Below are positions 53,503 to 63,164 of a stretch of 64,000 nucleotides of DNA, piece after piece. The stretch is from Favolaschia claudopus. Its lineage: Eukaryota > Basidiomycota > Agaricomycetes > Agaricales > Mycenaceae. The notes beneath the pieces were generated by a model, which was not told where the DNA came from, did no database searches, and was given only the letters and a program-made list of their open reading frames with translations. The stretch spans positions 930,001 through 994,000 of the forward strand of contig JAWWNJ010000014.1 in assembly GCA_037176885.1 (NCBI GenBank), in the 5' to 3' direction. Both the position numbers and the translations under genes were made by a program. Within the stretch, counting starts at the first letter, position 1, and each line of letters starts with the position of its first letter.

Positions 53503-55680
53503 TTAATTTCTCACTATAATGGTAGCTATTCTCTTTGTATATCTCTCTGTACATTCTAGCAATAATTACAGTACATACTTGCTTGTTCTCCGTACAATAC
53601 TACTTTGTTTCCTCTCCGCCTCTCGGGTTGATTACCATTTTGGGCGGCGGACCATCGGACCGACTGATTGCCGACTGGTGGTGGTGGCTCTGGTTCCCGG
53701 GGTCTTGACAGGGAGGTTTTGGATACCGTTGGTCTGTCTTAGCCACCCCTTGGGGAGGGTCAGAAAAAAAAATAATTGATTATTTTTTGAAGGGTGGAAT
53801 ATGGTTCCTAGAGCTCAAATACACCTAGAAATCAGTTCTTTCTACTCAAATTTTCCCCGTCAACAAGGTTCGCATGGCTCTTTTCGGGTTTCACCGGCAT
53901 CCCATCCTATTTGGGACGAACAACTTTGGCTGTGTTTGATATCAGACGCAACAGAGGATTGGTTATAGATCAAGATTATTTGATCAGACTGATGGACGGA
54001 ATGAGGTTGGTGGAATACTCTACTGACATCTAGCACCTCAAATCTGCCGAGATGGCCAAGAGCAGTCAAAAATCCCACCGTCCAAGACTCATTGCCATGA
54101 CGAGTACAATCTAGGTCAACACACTGCACTGCTTCAAACAAATTAAACTGTCGATCTTGGAAGCCCAATTTGTGAAAGATGTCATACCGGAATTTTTGGA
54201 ATTTTGACCTGAAACCTGGCCAGATCAACTCGAAATACCCAAGAGTGGGTGTTTTCCGAAATTTTGGACCGTGGGAACTTTTTGATGGGAAATGGCCAAA
54301 TTTTTGCCGGAGAAACAGGTTTTCAAGGGGGGGAAGTACCCTTGAGGTAAAACTTGGGAGAGCTTTTGAGATCTCCAGTAGCTCTTATATGTTTGTTTTG
54401 GACCCAATACTCAAATCACTACTTTTTGGGGGCATATTGGGTATTAATGGGCCATCACATTGCCCCCGGCAGCGCCATTTTGGATTAATTTTTAGGATCG
54501 CCAAATTTGTGGTCAAAATCACGAAAGTCAATGGGGAATAAATCTGCTCCATACAATCTCTTCTACTCTTCCAAAGGAAGCCATTTATGCAATATCAAGA
54601 AATTAGGGTGACTGTCACACGAGTTATTAGCGTCACAATGTCCACCATGAAAGTTTGTCACGAAGTCACGTCCTCCACCATAGACGAAATTTCAATGCCC
54701 ACACAGCGAGAGGACAATAGGGAGTTTGTGCGAGCGACCCAGGTCGCTTTTCAACCGCTCAGATCTCCGCAACAACAGCTAACATGGACCTTACCTATGG
54801 TGTATTTGCGCTGACGATTGACGATGAAATGCGAAATGTTGTGCGGCATATTTTTTTCACTCTACATCCACGATATAGGCTCTAGTGTGGAAGGTGAGGG
54901 CAATATTTCCTTGAAATGTACCGTCTTTGATTATATCTTGGACTTATAGCTGACTGTTAGACCAATTGGGAGGTGTTTAGCGAAGCTGCCTCACACCGAG
55001 CATTCCTAGCGCCCGATTTTCTTGAAAGTTTATTTGCCAAGCTTCGGGAAGTCATGGTTCGTAATTTGGTCTGCCTCACTCAAAGGTAAAATGCGACATA
55101 TCCAGCAGGGGGATCCGAAGCTGAGAGAATTTATTGTACCTGCAACACAGACGAGGACGAAAACAAATCAGATACTTGATCTGTATGCCGCTAGACTCTA
55201 CCTGTATGCCTCGCAATCACCTGCATTGGCAATCAGGGGTGGGGGTCAGCCGAGGCCCGGAAAAAAAAAAAAAAAATTGTAGGTGATGTGCATTTTTCTT
55301 ATCTTTGATCACCCTTGATCAGACCACTCAAAATCTGCAAATTTTAACTCAACAGAACAAATCCACAAGTAGACGCTGCATACATCAGATTGTAGGGCTG
55401 CTAAAACTTTGCTAAAACTATTGAGATTCATAAGTTCAACTGTGTAAAAAGGTGGAGCGGTTGCTGAGATATCGGTCAAAAATCCCAGAACATGGCCAAA
55501 AATGGCAAAATGGACGGCTGCTCTAGATAGATCTAGCACTCTAAATCGACCCAATTGGTGCTCAGATGCCCGAGATCGGCGTAAGAATCCACCGTCCATG
55601 ACTTATTCTCAGTATGAGTACATACATGCTCCACTGATAAATTTACGCCTGTTCGAGGGTGGGAACTACCTACCTAAAAA
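53503..55680. other. Gene-free stretch
   Basis: No gene supported. Contains a truncated AGCGACC-family copy (54717-54779), an A run (55261-55276) and two loosely similar passages around GGTCAAAAATCCC (about 54066 and 55476) whose relationship I cannot resolve. Confidence 0.4.
54717..54779 (+). mobile_element. AGCGACC-family miniature element, 63-bp left end only
   Basis: ATAGGGAGTTTGTGCGAGCG, then CCAGGTCGCTTTTCAACCGC and CTCAGATCTCCGCAACAACA, then unrelated DNA. Confidence 0.65.
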
Positions 55681-55852
55681 GGGTGAGTACCTCAAAAATA
55701 GGTTTAGTATCTCATGACCTTGTACTTGAGAACTCAGAGTTTGCTGGGCTATCCATCATCCTTCAATGAGGGTGACACATAAATGAACAAACATAAAAAA
55801 TCAGCACAGGGAAAGCCCAATAACTTCGGTGCGTGGTATGTGCAATAGCATA

Positions 55853-56829
55853 CAGTTGCGGCGAAATTAAATGCATTACTATATAAGGAAATTTCGAACA
55901 AGCCGACCTTGGGAGGGGAAACCATGGATAGATTGGCTGTGGGATTGGCCTGAGCTTCACGAGAGAGAGGATTTGTAAGCAAGCCATTGATATATTGGGC
56001 ATGAACTTCAAAACGAAGCTCGCTGCACTCCGCCCAAAGGCGAGGGAGCCAAGGCAGCCCCTACATCACTACAGGATACAGAACAAAATCGTAGCTACGT
56101 GAGTGCGCAGAAAATAGCAAAACTAACTAGGAGTGGGTGGGTGGGCACGAGAAAAGAGGGATGACAGCGACGGGGGGAGAAGACTAGTAGCAGGGGACAA
56201 GATTCAGGGTCATGGAGGGGGACTGGACAAGGGAAAGTCTCAAAGAGACGGAGTCGCCGCGCCAAAAGCGCGATGTGCGGAGGTGGGGCGAGACGAAGAG
56301 AATGAGGAGACATGTGACTGATGAGATCACCTTTTGCCAATCCCCTTGGTCCGCCAGACCATCCATGTAAGTATATTAGAGAGCTGGTGCGAGCGACCCA
56401 GGTCGCTTTTCGACCGCTCAGATCTCCGCAACAAAAGATACCAGGTGTGAGCTCTAAGCGACCTAGAAGAGTAATTGCCCTAGGCACTCCGAGGTCGCTG
56501 GGACTTCAGACCTGAGACTGCTCGTTGTCCGAGATCTGAGCGGTCCCAAAGCGACCCGGTCGCTTCGCACAAACCCGCTATTTCAAGCTCATGATGCTCG
56601 AGATCGCAAGGGAAAGGGTCATTTCTCTTTACAATTGACTGACTTGTATGATACTTATTGGACTGTTTCTGATCAGAATTTCCTGCTTGAAGTGCGCATA
56701 TACTCACCCAGACATATTCTGAATGTCATGCAATACTCTGAGCTCTGTGTTTTGCGTATCAGAGGCGAAAACCCCCAAAACTGTTGAAAACTTCCCTATA
56801 TGGTAATGCATTTAATTTCGCCGCAACTG
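55853..56829 (+). mobile_element. 977-bp miniature element, CAGTTGCGGC ends, TA target site, empty site known
   Basis: TIRs CAGTTGCGGCGAAATTAAAT and inverse, TA on both sides (55851-55852, 56830-56831). The related unoccupied site at 34613-34614 has one TA, confirming the boundaries. It shares the CAGTTGCGGC tip with 15434-15813. A nested AGCGACC element lies at 56374-56580. No transposase. Confidence 0.92.
56374..56580 (+). mobile_element. AGCGACC-family miniature element, the only full copy
   Basis: About 207 bp. The left TIR GCGAGCGACCCAGGTCGCTT then GACCGCTCAGATCTC faces the right TIR GAGATCTGAGCGGTCCC then AAGCGACCCGGTCGCTTCGC. Inside, CTAAGCGACCTAGA faces an imperfect CGAGGTCGCTGGG. 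It lies within the 977-bp element, so it inserted later. Confidence 0.85.
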
Positions 56830-56936
56830 TATGACCATCCCCCCCTCTCTCCCACCAGTTGAACCAACTGCTAACTGTATTAGCTGGTTGCAAGCAAGGC
56901 ATTTCTAAATCCGGTTACTTTTGGTAATGCTGAGTA

Positions 56937-57154
56937 TGCGTCCTCTACCTCACCCAGTCGCGTGTATTCAGCAGCAGTTGCACGACTGAGGCACTTATGC
57001 ACTGATGCCTCCCTCGACTTTCTCGACTCTTCCAGCGCCTCCACCTCCTTGTAAAACTCGTCAGAAGAGAGAATTAGCCTTCCCTTGAAAAGCTTTGCTC
57101 AATCTGTCGCCGCCTTGGAGCCAACGACACGCTCCTTCCCTGTTGTAACCCGGT
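56937..57154 (-). pseudogene. Downstream part of a pogo/CENP-B type transposase gene (probable)
   Basis: The minus strand beyond the 2.55 kb element. Two frames look partly coding: one continues RTRAG as YNREGACRWLQGGDRLSKAF, the other reads RLILSSDEFYKEVEALEESR, then KSREASVHKCLSRATAAEYT. Joined to 59710-60606 they would form one interrupted gene. The DDE core is not seen, so the gene is incomplete. Confidence 0.35.
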
Positions 57155-57325
57155 TGTCGGAAAAATCAAAAAAGGGTTGTTGGGCCTGGGCAGGCCTTGT
57201 AAGGTCTAATAAGGCCGTTGGGGAAAAGGAGGGTTACAAGGTTTAAATACGTACCAAATACTACATATAGGGCCTTATAACACATAATGGACCTTATCGG
57301 ACCCAATGAGGCTTGTCAGGCCTTA

Positions 57326-58917
57326 CACTGACTCGGAAAAAGTATGGGATCACCTGGTTTTCAAACTTTCGGCTTGAACTGCGGCGCGAGTGAGCAAATT
57401 TTGGGGGTGATATATAGTGCTTCGTATACCTCTAGGACTACCCTTTCTACATGTATTAACTCGGACGTCCGATGTGCGCGCGTTGTCCGTCAGAGAGCGT
57501 GATTATCGCGTACACGTGATCCAATACTTTTTCCGCATTTGGCAAGCCCAAGACTTTTCACTCTGAATCACCACAACGACGCGCTCGATTTACACCAGAC
57601 CTGTTGTAACTCATTCTTCACATCATGTTCAACACCACTGCCGTAAACAAGGCCGCCATAGACGCCCTTAAGAAGGCAGGCATCTCAAATAGAGATGTAG
57701 CCCTAAAAAGAGAATGTTGCGCCCTCTACGGTCTCCCAAATCAATGCCCGCTATGGTCCAACACACGGCTTCGATGAGAAAGCACCTAGGCCGAGTCGCT
57801 CACCGCCAAATGAGCGAGAGAAACATCCGTAGAGCCCTCCAATTGCTCTCTTCTGGCAAAGCCAAGAATGCATCAGACCCTGCAAGCGGAAATATTTCCC
57901 GCATTTGCACGTCGATACGGTCCGGTCTGCGCTACGAGAGCGTGAATTAGGGGTCTATGTATGCCAATCCAAGTCTCTGTTGAAGCCAGAGCACCGGAGG
58001 AAGCGAAAAGAGTGGGGGGAACTTCATTGTTACCGGACTGCAGAGAATTGGCGGGCCGTTATATTTTTCAGATGAGTCAAAATTCAACATCATTGGTTCG
58101 GGTGGCCCGACAGTGGTGCTGAAGGGAACCAGGGAAGGCGTATGACTCCAGATATAGGTCCAACTCGGCGGCGGGAGTGTTATGGTCTGGGGCTGTCTCA
58201 CCCGCCACGGTGTCGGTCAACTTCATCGGACCGATGGGATCATGGATCGCTTCGTTTACACTGACATCCTCTCGAAAATCCCTCCTCAACATTCTGGACC
58301 AGCGTAATTTGGACCGCTCGACCATTTATTTCCAGCAAGACGGCGACTCAAAGCATAAATCCAAGCACGCCGGCAGGGGTGGCTTAATCTCGAGGGCTTT
58401 GATGTTCTTCCCTGGTGCCCGTACTCGCTCAATATGAGCATCATAGAGAATCTTTGGGATCATTTGGAGCGTATGGTACGCGCTCGGGACTCTCTGCCGA
58501 AGAACCAGGATCACTTTGAAGGAGGAGTGGGAGAAAATAGATCAGGACATATACTGACAAGTTATACGGCAGTATGCCCCAACAGGGTGCACAAAGTGTT
58601 GAAAGAAAAGGGAGGCCCCGACTCACTATTAATGTTCTGTGAGCTTTTCTTGTCCGTTTTCCCTCTCAAACTCATTTTCTGACTTGTATTTCCTAAAGCG
58701 GCAAAAAGCAGATATATAATTGGATCACCCATCACCAATAAATTCATTGCACAGCTCTCATTTTTGGACGCAGCCTCCCGATATCTTACAGGCACATACT
58801 ACACATAGTGTACTCCATAATGAGTCACAAAAGTTACCAGGTCTATCCCCGCGATCTTGCGCAACACGAGCATCTTTCTCACAGATGCCGTGATCCCATA
58901 CTTTTTCCCAGTCAGTG
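57326..58917 (+). mobile_element. Tc1-like transposon, inactive
   Basis: 1592 bp with TIRs CACTGACTCGGAAAAAGTAT then GGGATCAC (left) and inverted with one mismatch (right, ending GTCAGTG), TA outside both ends (57324-57325, 58918-58919). A further inverted copy of the TIR core (GTGATCCAATACTTTTTCC) lies at about 57525-57543, like the internal direct/inverted repeats of some Tc1 elements. Confidence 0.92.
57625..58682 (+). pseudogene. Tc1-like transposase, frameshifted
   Basis: Starts at ATG 57625 (MFNTTAVNKAAIDALKKAGI). The blocks fall in different frames: VAPSTVSQINARYGPTHGFD; VIFSDESKFNIIGSGG (first Asp, about 58050-58095); GGGSVMVWGCLTRHGV; STIYFQQDGDSKHKSK (second Asp, about 58320-58365); LPWCPYSLNMSIIENLWDHL (Glu in IIENLW); and VHKVLKEKGG. 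At least four frameshifts and a stop make it inactive. SLNMSIIE replaces the usual SPDLNPIE. It is only distantly related to the DD34E transposases of the two-gene family. Confidence 0.85.
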
Positions 58918-59006
58918 TACAAGGCATGTTTCGGCGGCATTAAGCAAAAGTATTACCACTTTACCTTCTTTGTAAGGTGTCTGCTTGCACCTTGTCTTGC
59001 CCCAAG

Positions 59007-59145
59007 GGCTCCATTCCGGTTGCGTCACTTCGGAGCACTTGACGTCACTTAAGAGTATTTCTCACCAAAAGTTTGGCGTGGAATTTTTCCCAAGTGCTCT
59101 AAAGTGACGCTAAGTGACGCTATGACACGACAGCCGAATGGAGCC
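59007..59145 (-). mobile_element. Tourist-like 139-bp miniature element, copy 1
   Basis: Ends GGCTCCATTCCGGTTGCGTC and, inverted, GGCTCCATTCGGCTGTCGTG. It is the reverse-oriented relative of 62480-62617. No clean duplication was read here (AAG against TTG). Nested inside the 2.55 kb element. Confidence 0.85.
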
Positions 59146-59709
59146 TTGACTTTCTAATACTAGACTATCTATTTCTATTGTACTACAATACTGACTCTAA
59201 CAATTAATTACTGGTGCTTGCGAGAATTGAACGCTTCAACCTCTGCAGTGCGAATAAAACAAAGGCAATGTACAATACTGCTATGCTAAGAGAGCTTTAC
59301 AGATAGAGAAATCTTGTTCCATATATGGCGTAGCTCTCGGATCCCTGTACAATTTCCCCATAACAACTCCAGATATTGCTCGTACATTGACTGGTGATTT
59401 ACTACACATGAGTATATGCTCCCCTACATACTTTTTGAAATTCAATCAGCCATCTTGGCATACAATCACAGCACAGATTATCAAAAACAATACAACTCTG
59501 AATTTTCCCGCCGAAAAAGATGCAATAAAACCACACCTACCATGTCTGTAACAACCCCAACTCAGTTTTGTAACCTCCGGAAGTTAGCCTGGGAAGACCT
59601 AACCAGGCCTTATCACGCCCTTATAAGGTCACCCCTCGAACCTTATTAGGCCCTTATAAGGCCGTTAGGTGCTCCAAGGCCTTACCAGGCTTTTTCAATT
59701 TTTCCGACA

Positions 59710-60606
59710 GTTGGATACCCGCTCTCGTCCTATATACACTCTCTCCGGTGGGATTTCCCATGTCCACAACAAGTTTCTGTGCTAAATCCGTCCAAGACTT
59801 GACAGCTTCTGGTTTCAGGCTTCGCGCACGCTGCATATCAAGAGATTTACTCCACAAGGTCTGCAGCGCGTCGTGGTGCCGATCCAAGAAGCCCAAAGAC
59901 CCATTTCTTCCCTACAGGCTTGTAATCAGGACCCGTTCTGCGCCTGCAGTATCGCGTTCGCCTGCTGCTCAATCTGGCGATGTGTGTGTGGGAATCCCAT
60001 GTCGGCGAACTCCTTCAAGAAGCCGACGGGAGACCATTCATTCTGTTGTAGGATTGATCCGTGAGCTTCCACTCCGTTCCGATTTCTTTTCGTCGTTTCA
60101 TCATCCTTTGCACCCGTCCCGTCCCGTCGCATCGCCATCACCATCCCCTTCACTACACTTGTTCCCCACGTCGACTAGCGTGCGTATACCTTTACTTTAC
60201 TTTCTACTTTCTACTCACAGTCCTTGTAGTCTCTAATATACTCTAGGTACTAGTCACTTGTTCCCCACGTCGACTAGCTCTCTAATATACTCTAGCTGAC
60301 TCCGACTCACTTGTTCACGGCCGCTCATCGCGCTCTCATCACCTTTTGACCTACTTTACATTCGGTAGCGGGGGAACTTATCTTGATTAGCTTCTGTCAT
60401 ACTCCGTCACCATGTACCCGTCTGTTAAATGTCGCGTAGGCAATCTTGTACTTTCTCGCCACCTCTGCAATCGACTTCGGTTTCCCAAATTGAGAAGGCT
60501 TCTCTTGTTCTCGATGATATTCTCCCAGAGCCGCGCGTATGTTGAGCTCCTTCTTCCGTGGCCCTTGACGCGCATCAATTTCGCGTGGTAAACCATCCCA
60601 AGGCAC
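59710..60606 (-). pseudogene. Pogo/CENP-B type transposase, N-terminal part
   Basis: Minus strand, starting about 60606. An HTH_psq-like segment (NIRAALGEYHREQEKPSQFG, then KPKSIAEVARKYKIAYATFN, 60400-60550) is followed in other frames by a CENPB-type helix-turn-helix region (WSPVGFLKEFADMGFPHTHR, about 59990-60050) and RHHDALQTLWSKSLDMQRAR, LKPEAVKSWTDLAQKLVVDM, with TGESVYRTRAG just before the 2.55 kb element. Members of this family bind TIR DNA through these two helix-turn-helix domains and cleave with a DDE domain, which is not visible here. Frameshifts and the insertion make it inactive. Confidence 0.6.
60158..60296 (+). repeat. Short interleaved direct repeats
   Basis: CACTTGTTCCCCACGTCGAC occurs at about 60157 and 60256. 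TCTCTAATATACTCTAG occurs at about 60231 and 60280. Confidence 0.75.
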
Positions 60607-60609
60607 CGC

Positions 60610-62476
60610 AGACGGCCGGACAGCTGGATGGCAGAGAAGGTGATGAGGGGGAGTCGTGTCAACAAACCGGATGTCACACCCTCACGTGCGGTGATCTTGT
60701 ACAATTTCCAGCGGTCTCAATTTTGGTCCAATTCCTATGCTGTTCAGGGCAAATATGGAGTAGAGAAGACGATCTATCCGATAAATTTCACAATCTGACA
60801 CAATGTGGCAGAAATCAGTACGCAACGGCGGAATCGGAAAGTGGATCACTGCCTGATTTGGGACTAATCAGTGGTAAATCACGTCGTGTTCTCGCTTCGC
60901 TTTGATTGCGGGCACGAAATCGTCGAAATTAATTCAGAGCATGCAGTTGGGACATATAGTGGCCGCAGAAAACAATGCAACACGTGGTTCTGAGACATTC
61001 AGCGGGTCTTTTGCCGCCACTGTACCTTCCTTATCGACGCACCCATGCTCAGCACGACCAAGGCAGAGTCCAACGACGTCGGGAGCCAAGTAAACAGCTT
61101 CCAAGTCGTCTCATCTGCGGTAAGCCTACCCCTCATTTTTTGATTTTAACCGTCCGTTGTGCGTATCTATTTCAATTGACCCTTTTTCTCCGTCGCGCCG
61201 AGTTTTGTGCTGTATGTACAGGGTTAACTATAGGTCGTGTTATCATCAAATCATAAATTGGGACGTTTGGGGGCAGTAGTAAAAGTAGTGTAGTAGTTTC
61301 TTGAGTTGGCGCTGTGTCGCGTCGCACAATTTTCAAAATATCCTTACAGTTTTAATCAATAATAATATAATGAGCTCGAACTTGCACAAATATTACTGTA
61401 CTGTACCATTCCTCCTTCCGGTGTACGTTAAAGTCAAGCGCTCGAAGACAAGATGCATCTGCGCGACGACTGATCAATTAAAAGCTTGCAAAATGAAGCT
61501 CAAGCGACGTACCTCAGAGTTGGTTCCTGTTTATGTTGTGACTGCTCCCAATCCAGTCCCAGGCTGTTAGAATGAGTTGTCGGACATGGAGGTTGCAGAG
61601 GCATGAGCTCAAATCAAATCAAACAGAGCGAAGATTGATTTGGCCCGCAGTGTTGTAGTTAAGGGTCTTAATAAGGGTGCTCTCCAAAATTAAGGGATTA
61701 GGTGCTTATTAAGGGTTATTAAGGGTGCTCAAATTAAGGGTCAAAACATGTTGGTATGTGGACAATGGGGGAAGCTTGCTTCAGTAATTTACTGCCGAGG
61801 TCACATGACACTGACAGCTGGATATCTGGAACATTTAATTGTGATTTTTCTACTAGCTTCATTGTGTTTTTGGAACAGGTAATATGAGACACTATACCGC
61901 CCATATTTGTGCCATACTCCACAACCAAAATTTGGTTAAAGGGAACTGAAGAAAAAAATCATTTTTCACCCCTTGCCAAAGTGCTCTAATAGGATTTAAT
62001 TCATTGTGTATCCGAATAGGCTCTTAGCTTGACAAATTGTACAATTAATTATTTTCTCCAAAGTGCAATTGTCAGCAGACCCTAGTGGCCTCCAACTCAG
62101 CTCCCGGCAGCACTAATGCCGTCCGAAAAGGGTGTATGCTTTTGATCGTGTCCCAAAAAGGTGTATGCTTTGATGCATTTGATGATGCATCCAAAAAAGG
62201 TGTATGGAGGTGATAACATCACAATATACGCCAAAACGGGCAGTCCGGCAAATGCCGAGGCCCTTGATTTGCTTCTCTGTTCCTTCTTGGTTGAATTCTG
62301 CGTCTGAGCGCAGGATAAGAAACGTGATTTAGTATATCTGAGGCTCGTTGAAGATGGGGGGAATGCTCTGCAGCAGTGTGACAATTTATGCAGAATTTGG
62401 TGCTGAACATTTGACTGATATTCAACGCTCAACCCTCTGCGGTAACTCCTGGCAACAGTTTTGAGAATCGAAGACT
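60610..62476. other. Gene-free stretch with short repeats
   Basis: No gene. Several TTAAGGGT-type words lie between 61655 and 61745. AAAAAGGTGTATG-like words occur three times at about 62124-62205. CTCCAACTCAGCTCCCGGCA near 62090 matches 33643. AACATGTTGG.TATGTGGAC near 61745 matches 6872. Confidence 0.5.
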
Positions 62477-62479
62477 TAA

Positions 62480-62617
62480 GGCTCCATTCGGCTGTCGTGT
62501 CTTAGCGTCACTTGGCGTCACTTTGGAGCACTTGGGAAAAATTCCACGCCGAACTTTTGGTGAGAAATACTCTTAAGTGACGTCAAGTGCTCCGAAGTGA
62601 CGCAACCGAATGGAGCC
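62480..62617 (+). mobile_element. Tourist-like 138-bp miniature element, copy 2, with TAA duplication
   Basis: Ends GGCTCCATTCGGCTGTCGTG and, inverted, GGCTCCATTCGGTTGCGTCA, with TAA on both outer sides (62477-62479, 62618-62620). A 3-bp TAA duplication and GGCTCC tips fit PIF/Harbinger (Tourist-like) elements. It closely matches 59007-59145 in inverse orientation. Confidence 0.9.
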
Positions 62618-62620
62618 TAA

Positions 62621-63164
62621 GGTTTTTGAAAAATGTGGTGGTCTGGCGAAAGAATATTCTACTTTACCTAATTTCCTTTGCTGCAGTGAGACAACTGCCA
62701 TCATTTTTGAATTTGCTCGCTCCTTCCGGGTTGGATTTGGTAGTCGAAATCATGTCGGGAGGATAGAATTATTTCGTACCAGGTGTGATTCAATAGCAAG
62801 GATTATCTGATTTATCGGGGAAAATTAAGAGACACTTAGGATGCAAGGCCGTATTTTTTGATCGGACATTATTGAAGCAGTATACTTGATGCATAGAGCT
62901 GCAGAAAAATTTCTCGTCTGTCACCCTACAACGTGTCCACACTGCGGTGCTCGGCCGTACTCGGCAAGGAGGCGAGCCTTGGTGTATCGGGCGAAAAACC
63001 TCGCCGTGCTAACTCCACACACAGCCTCTCTGTCTGCACACAGCCTCTTTTAAATTGTGCCTGACCCTTAAAACCCCCTTGGTCGCCGTTGGCGTTCCAA
63101 GGACTTCCCTTGTTGATACCTACCTACATTTGAGCGTGTCTCACTCGTTGTACCTTCCCGCTGT
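62621..63164. other. Gene-free stretch, putative upstream region of the zinc-finger gene
   Basis: No gene. The last 200 bp would include the promoter and 5' leader of the gene at 63165; no TATA box was assigned. Confidence 0.35.

Larger units (their letters stand above)
55682..56934 (+). mobile_element. Second copy of the CTCG..TTACCAAAAG element, split by an insertion
   Basis: Matches 34410-34716 from GTGAGTACCTCA..AATAGG to the right end TTACTTTTGGTAATGC.GAG (56934, followed by TA), except for the 977-bp element at 55853-56829. Its own left end is missing. Confidence 0.85.
57155..59709 (+). mobile_element. 2.55 kb inverted-repeat element with AAGGCC-rich ends, carrying nested elements
   Basis: Ends TGTCGGAAAAATCAAAAAAG (57155) and, inverted, TGTCGGAAAAATTGAAAAAG (59709). 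Subterminal regions of about 150 bp on both sides carry many AAGGCCT/TTATAAGG words. Inside are a dead Tc1 element (57326-58917) and a Tourist-like element (59007-59145). No gene of its own was found. Flanks CGGGTATCCAAC and CGGGTTACAAC could be a decayed target duplication. It sits in minus-strand coding sequence. Confidence 0.7.

Noticed and set aside
61655..61745. Telomere-like repeat
   Set aside because: Words are TTAAGGGT-like and irregularly spaced, not a TTAGGG array.
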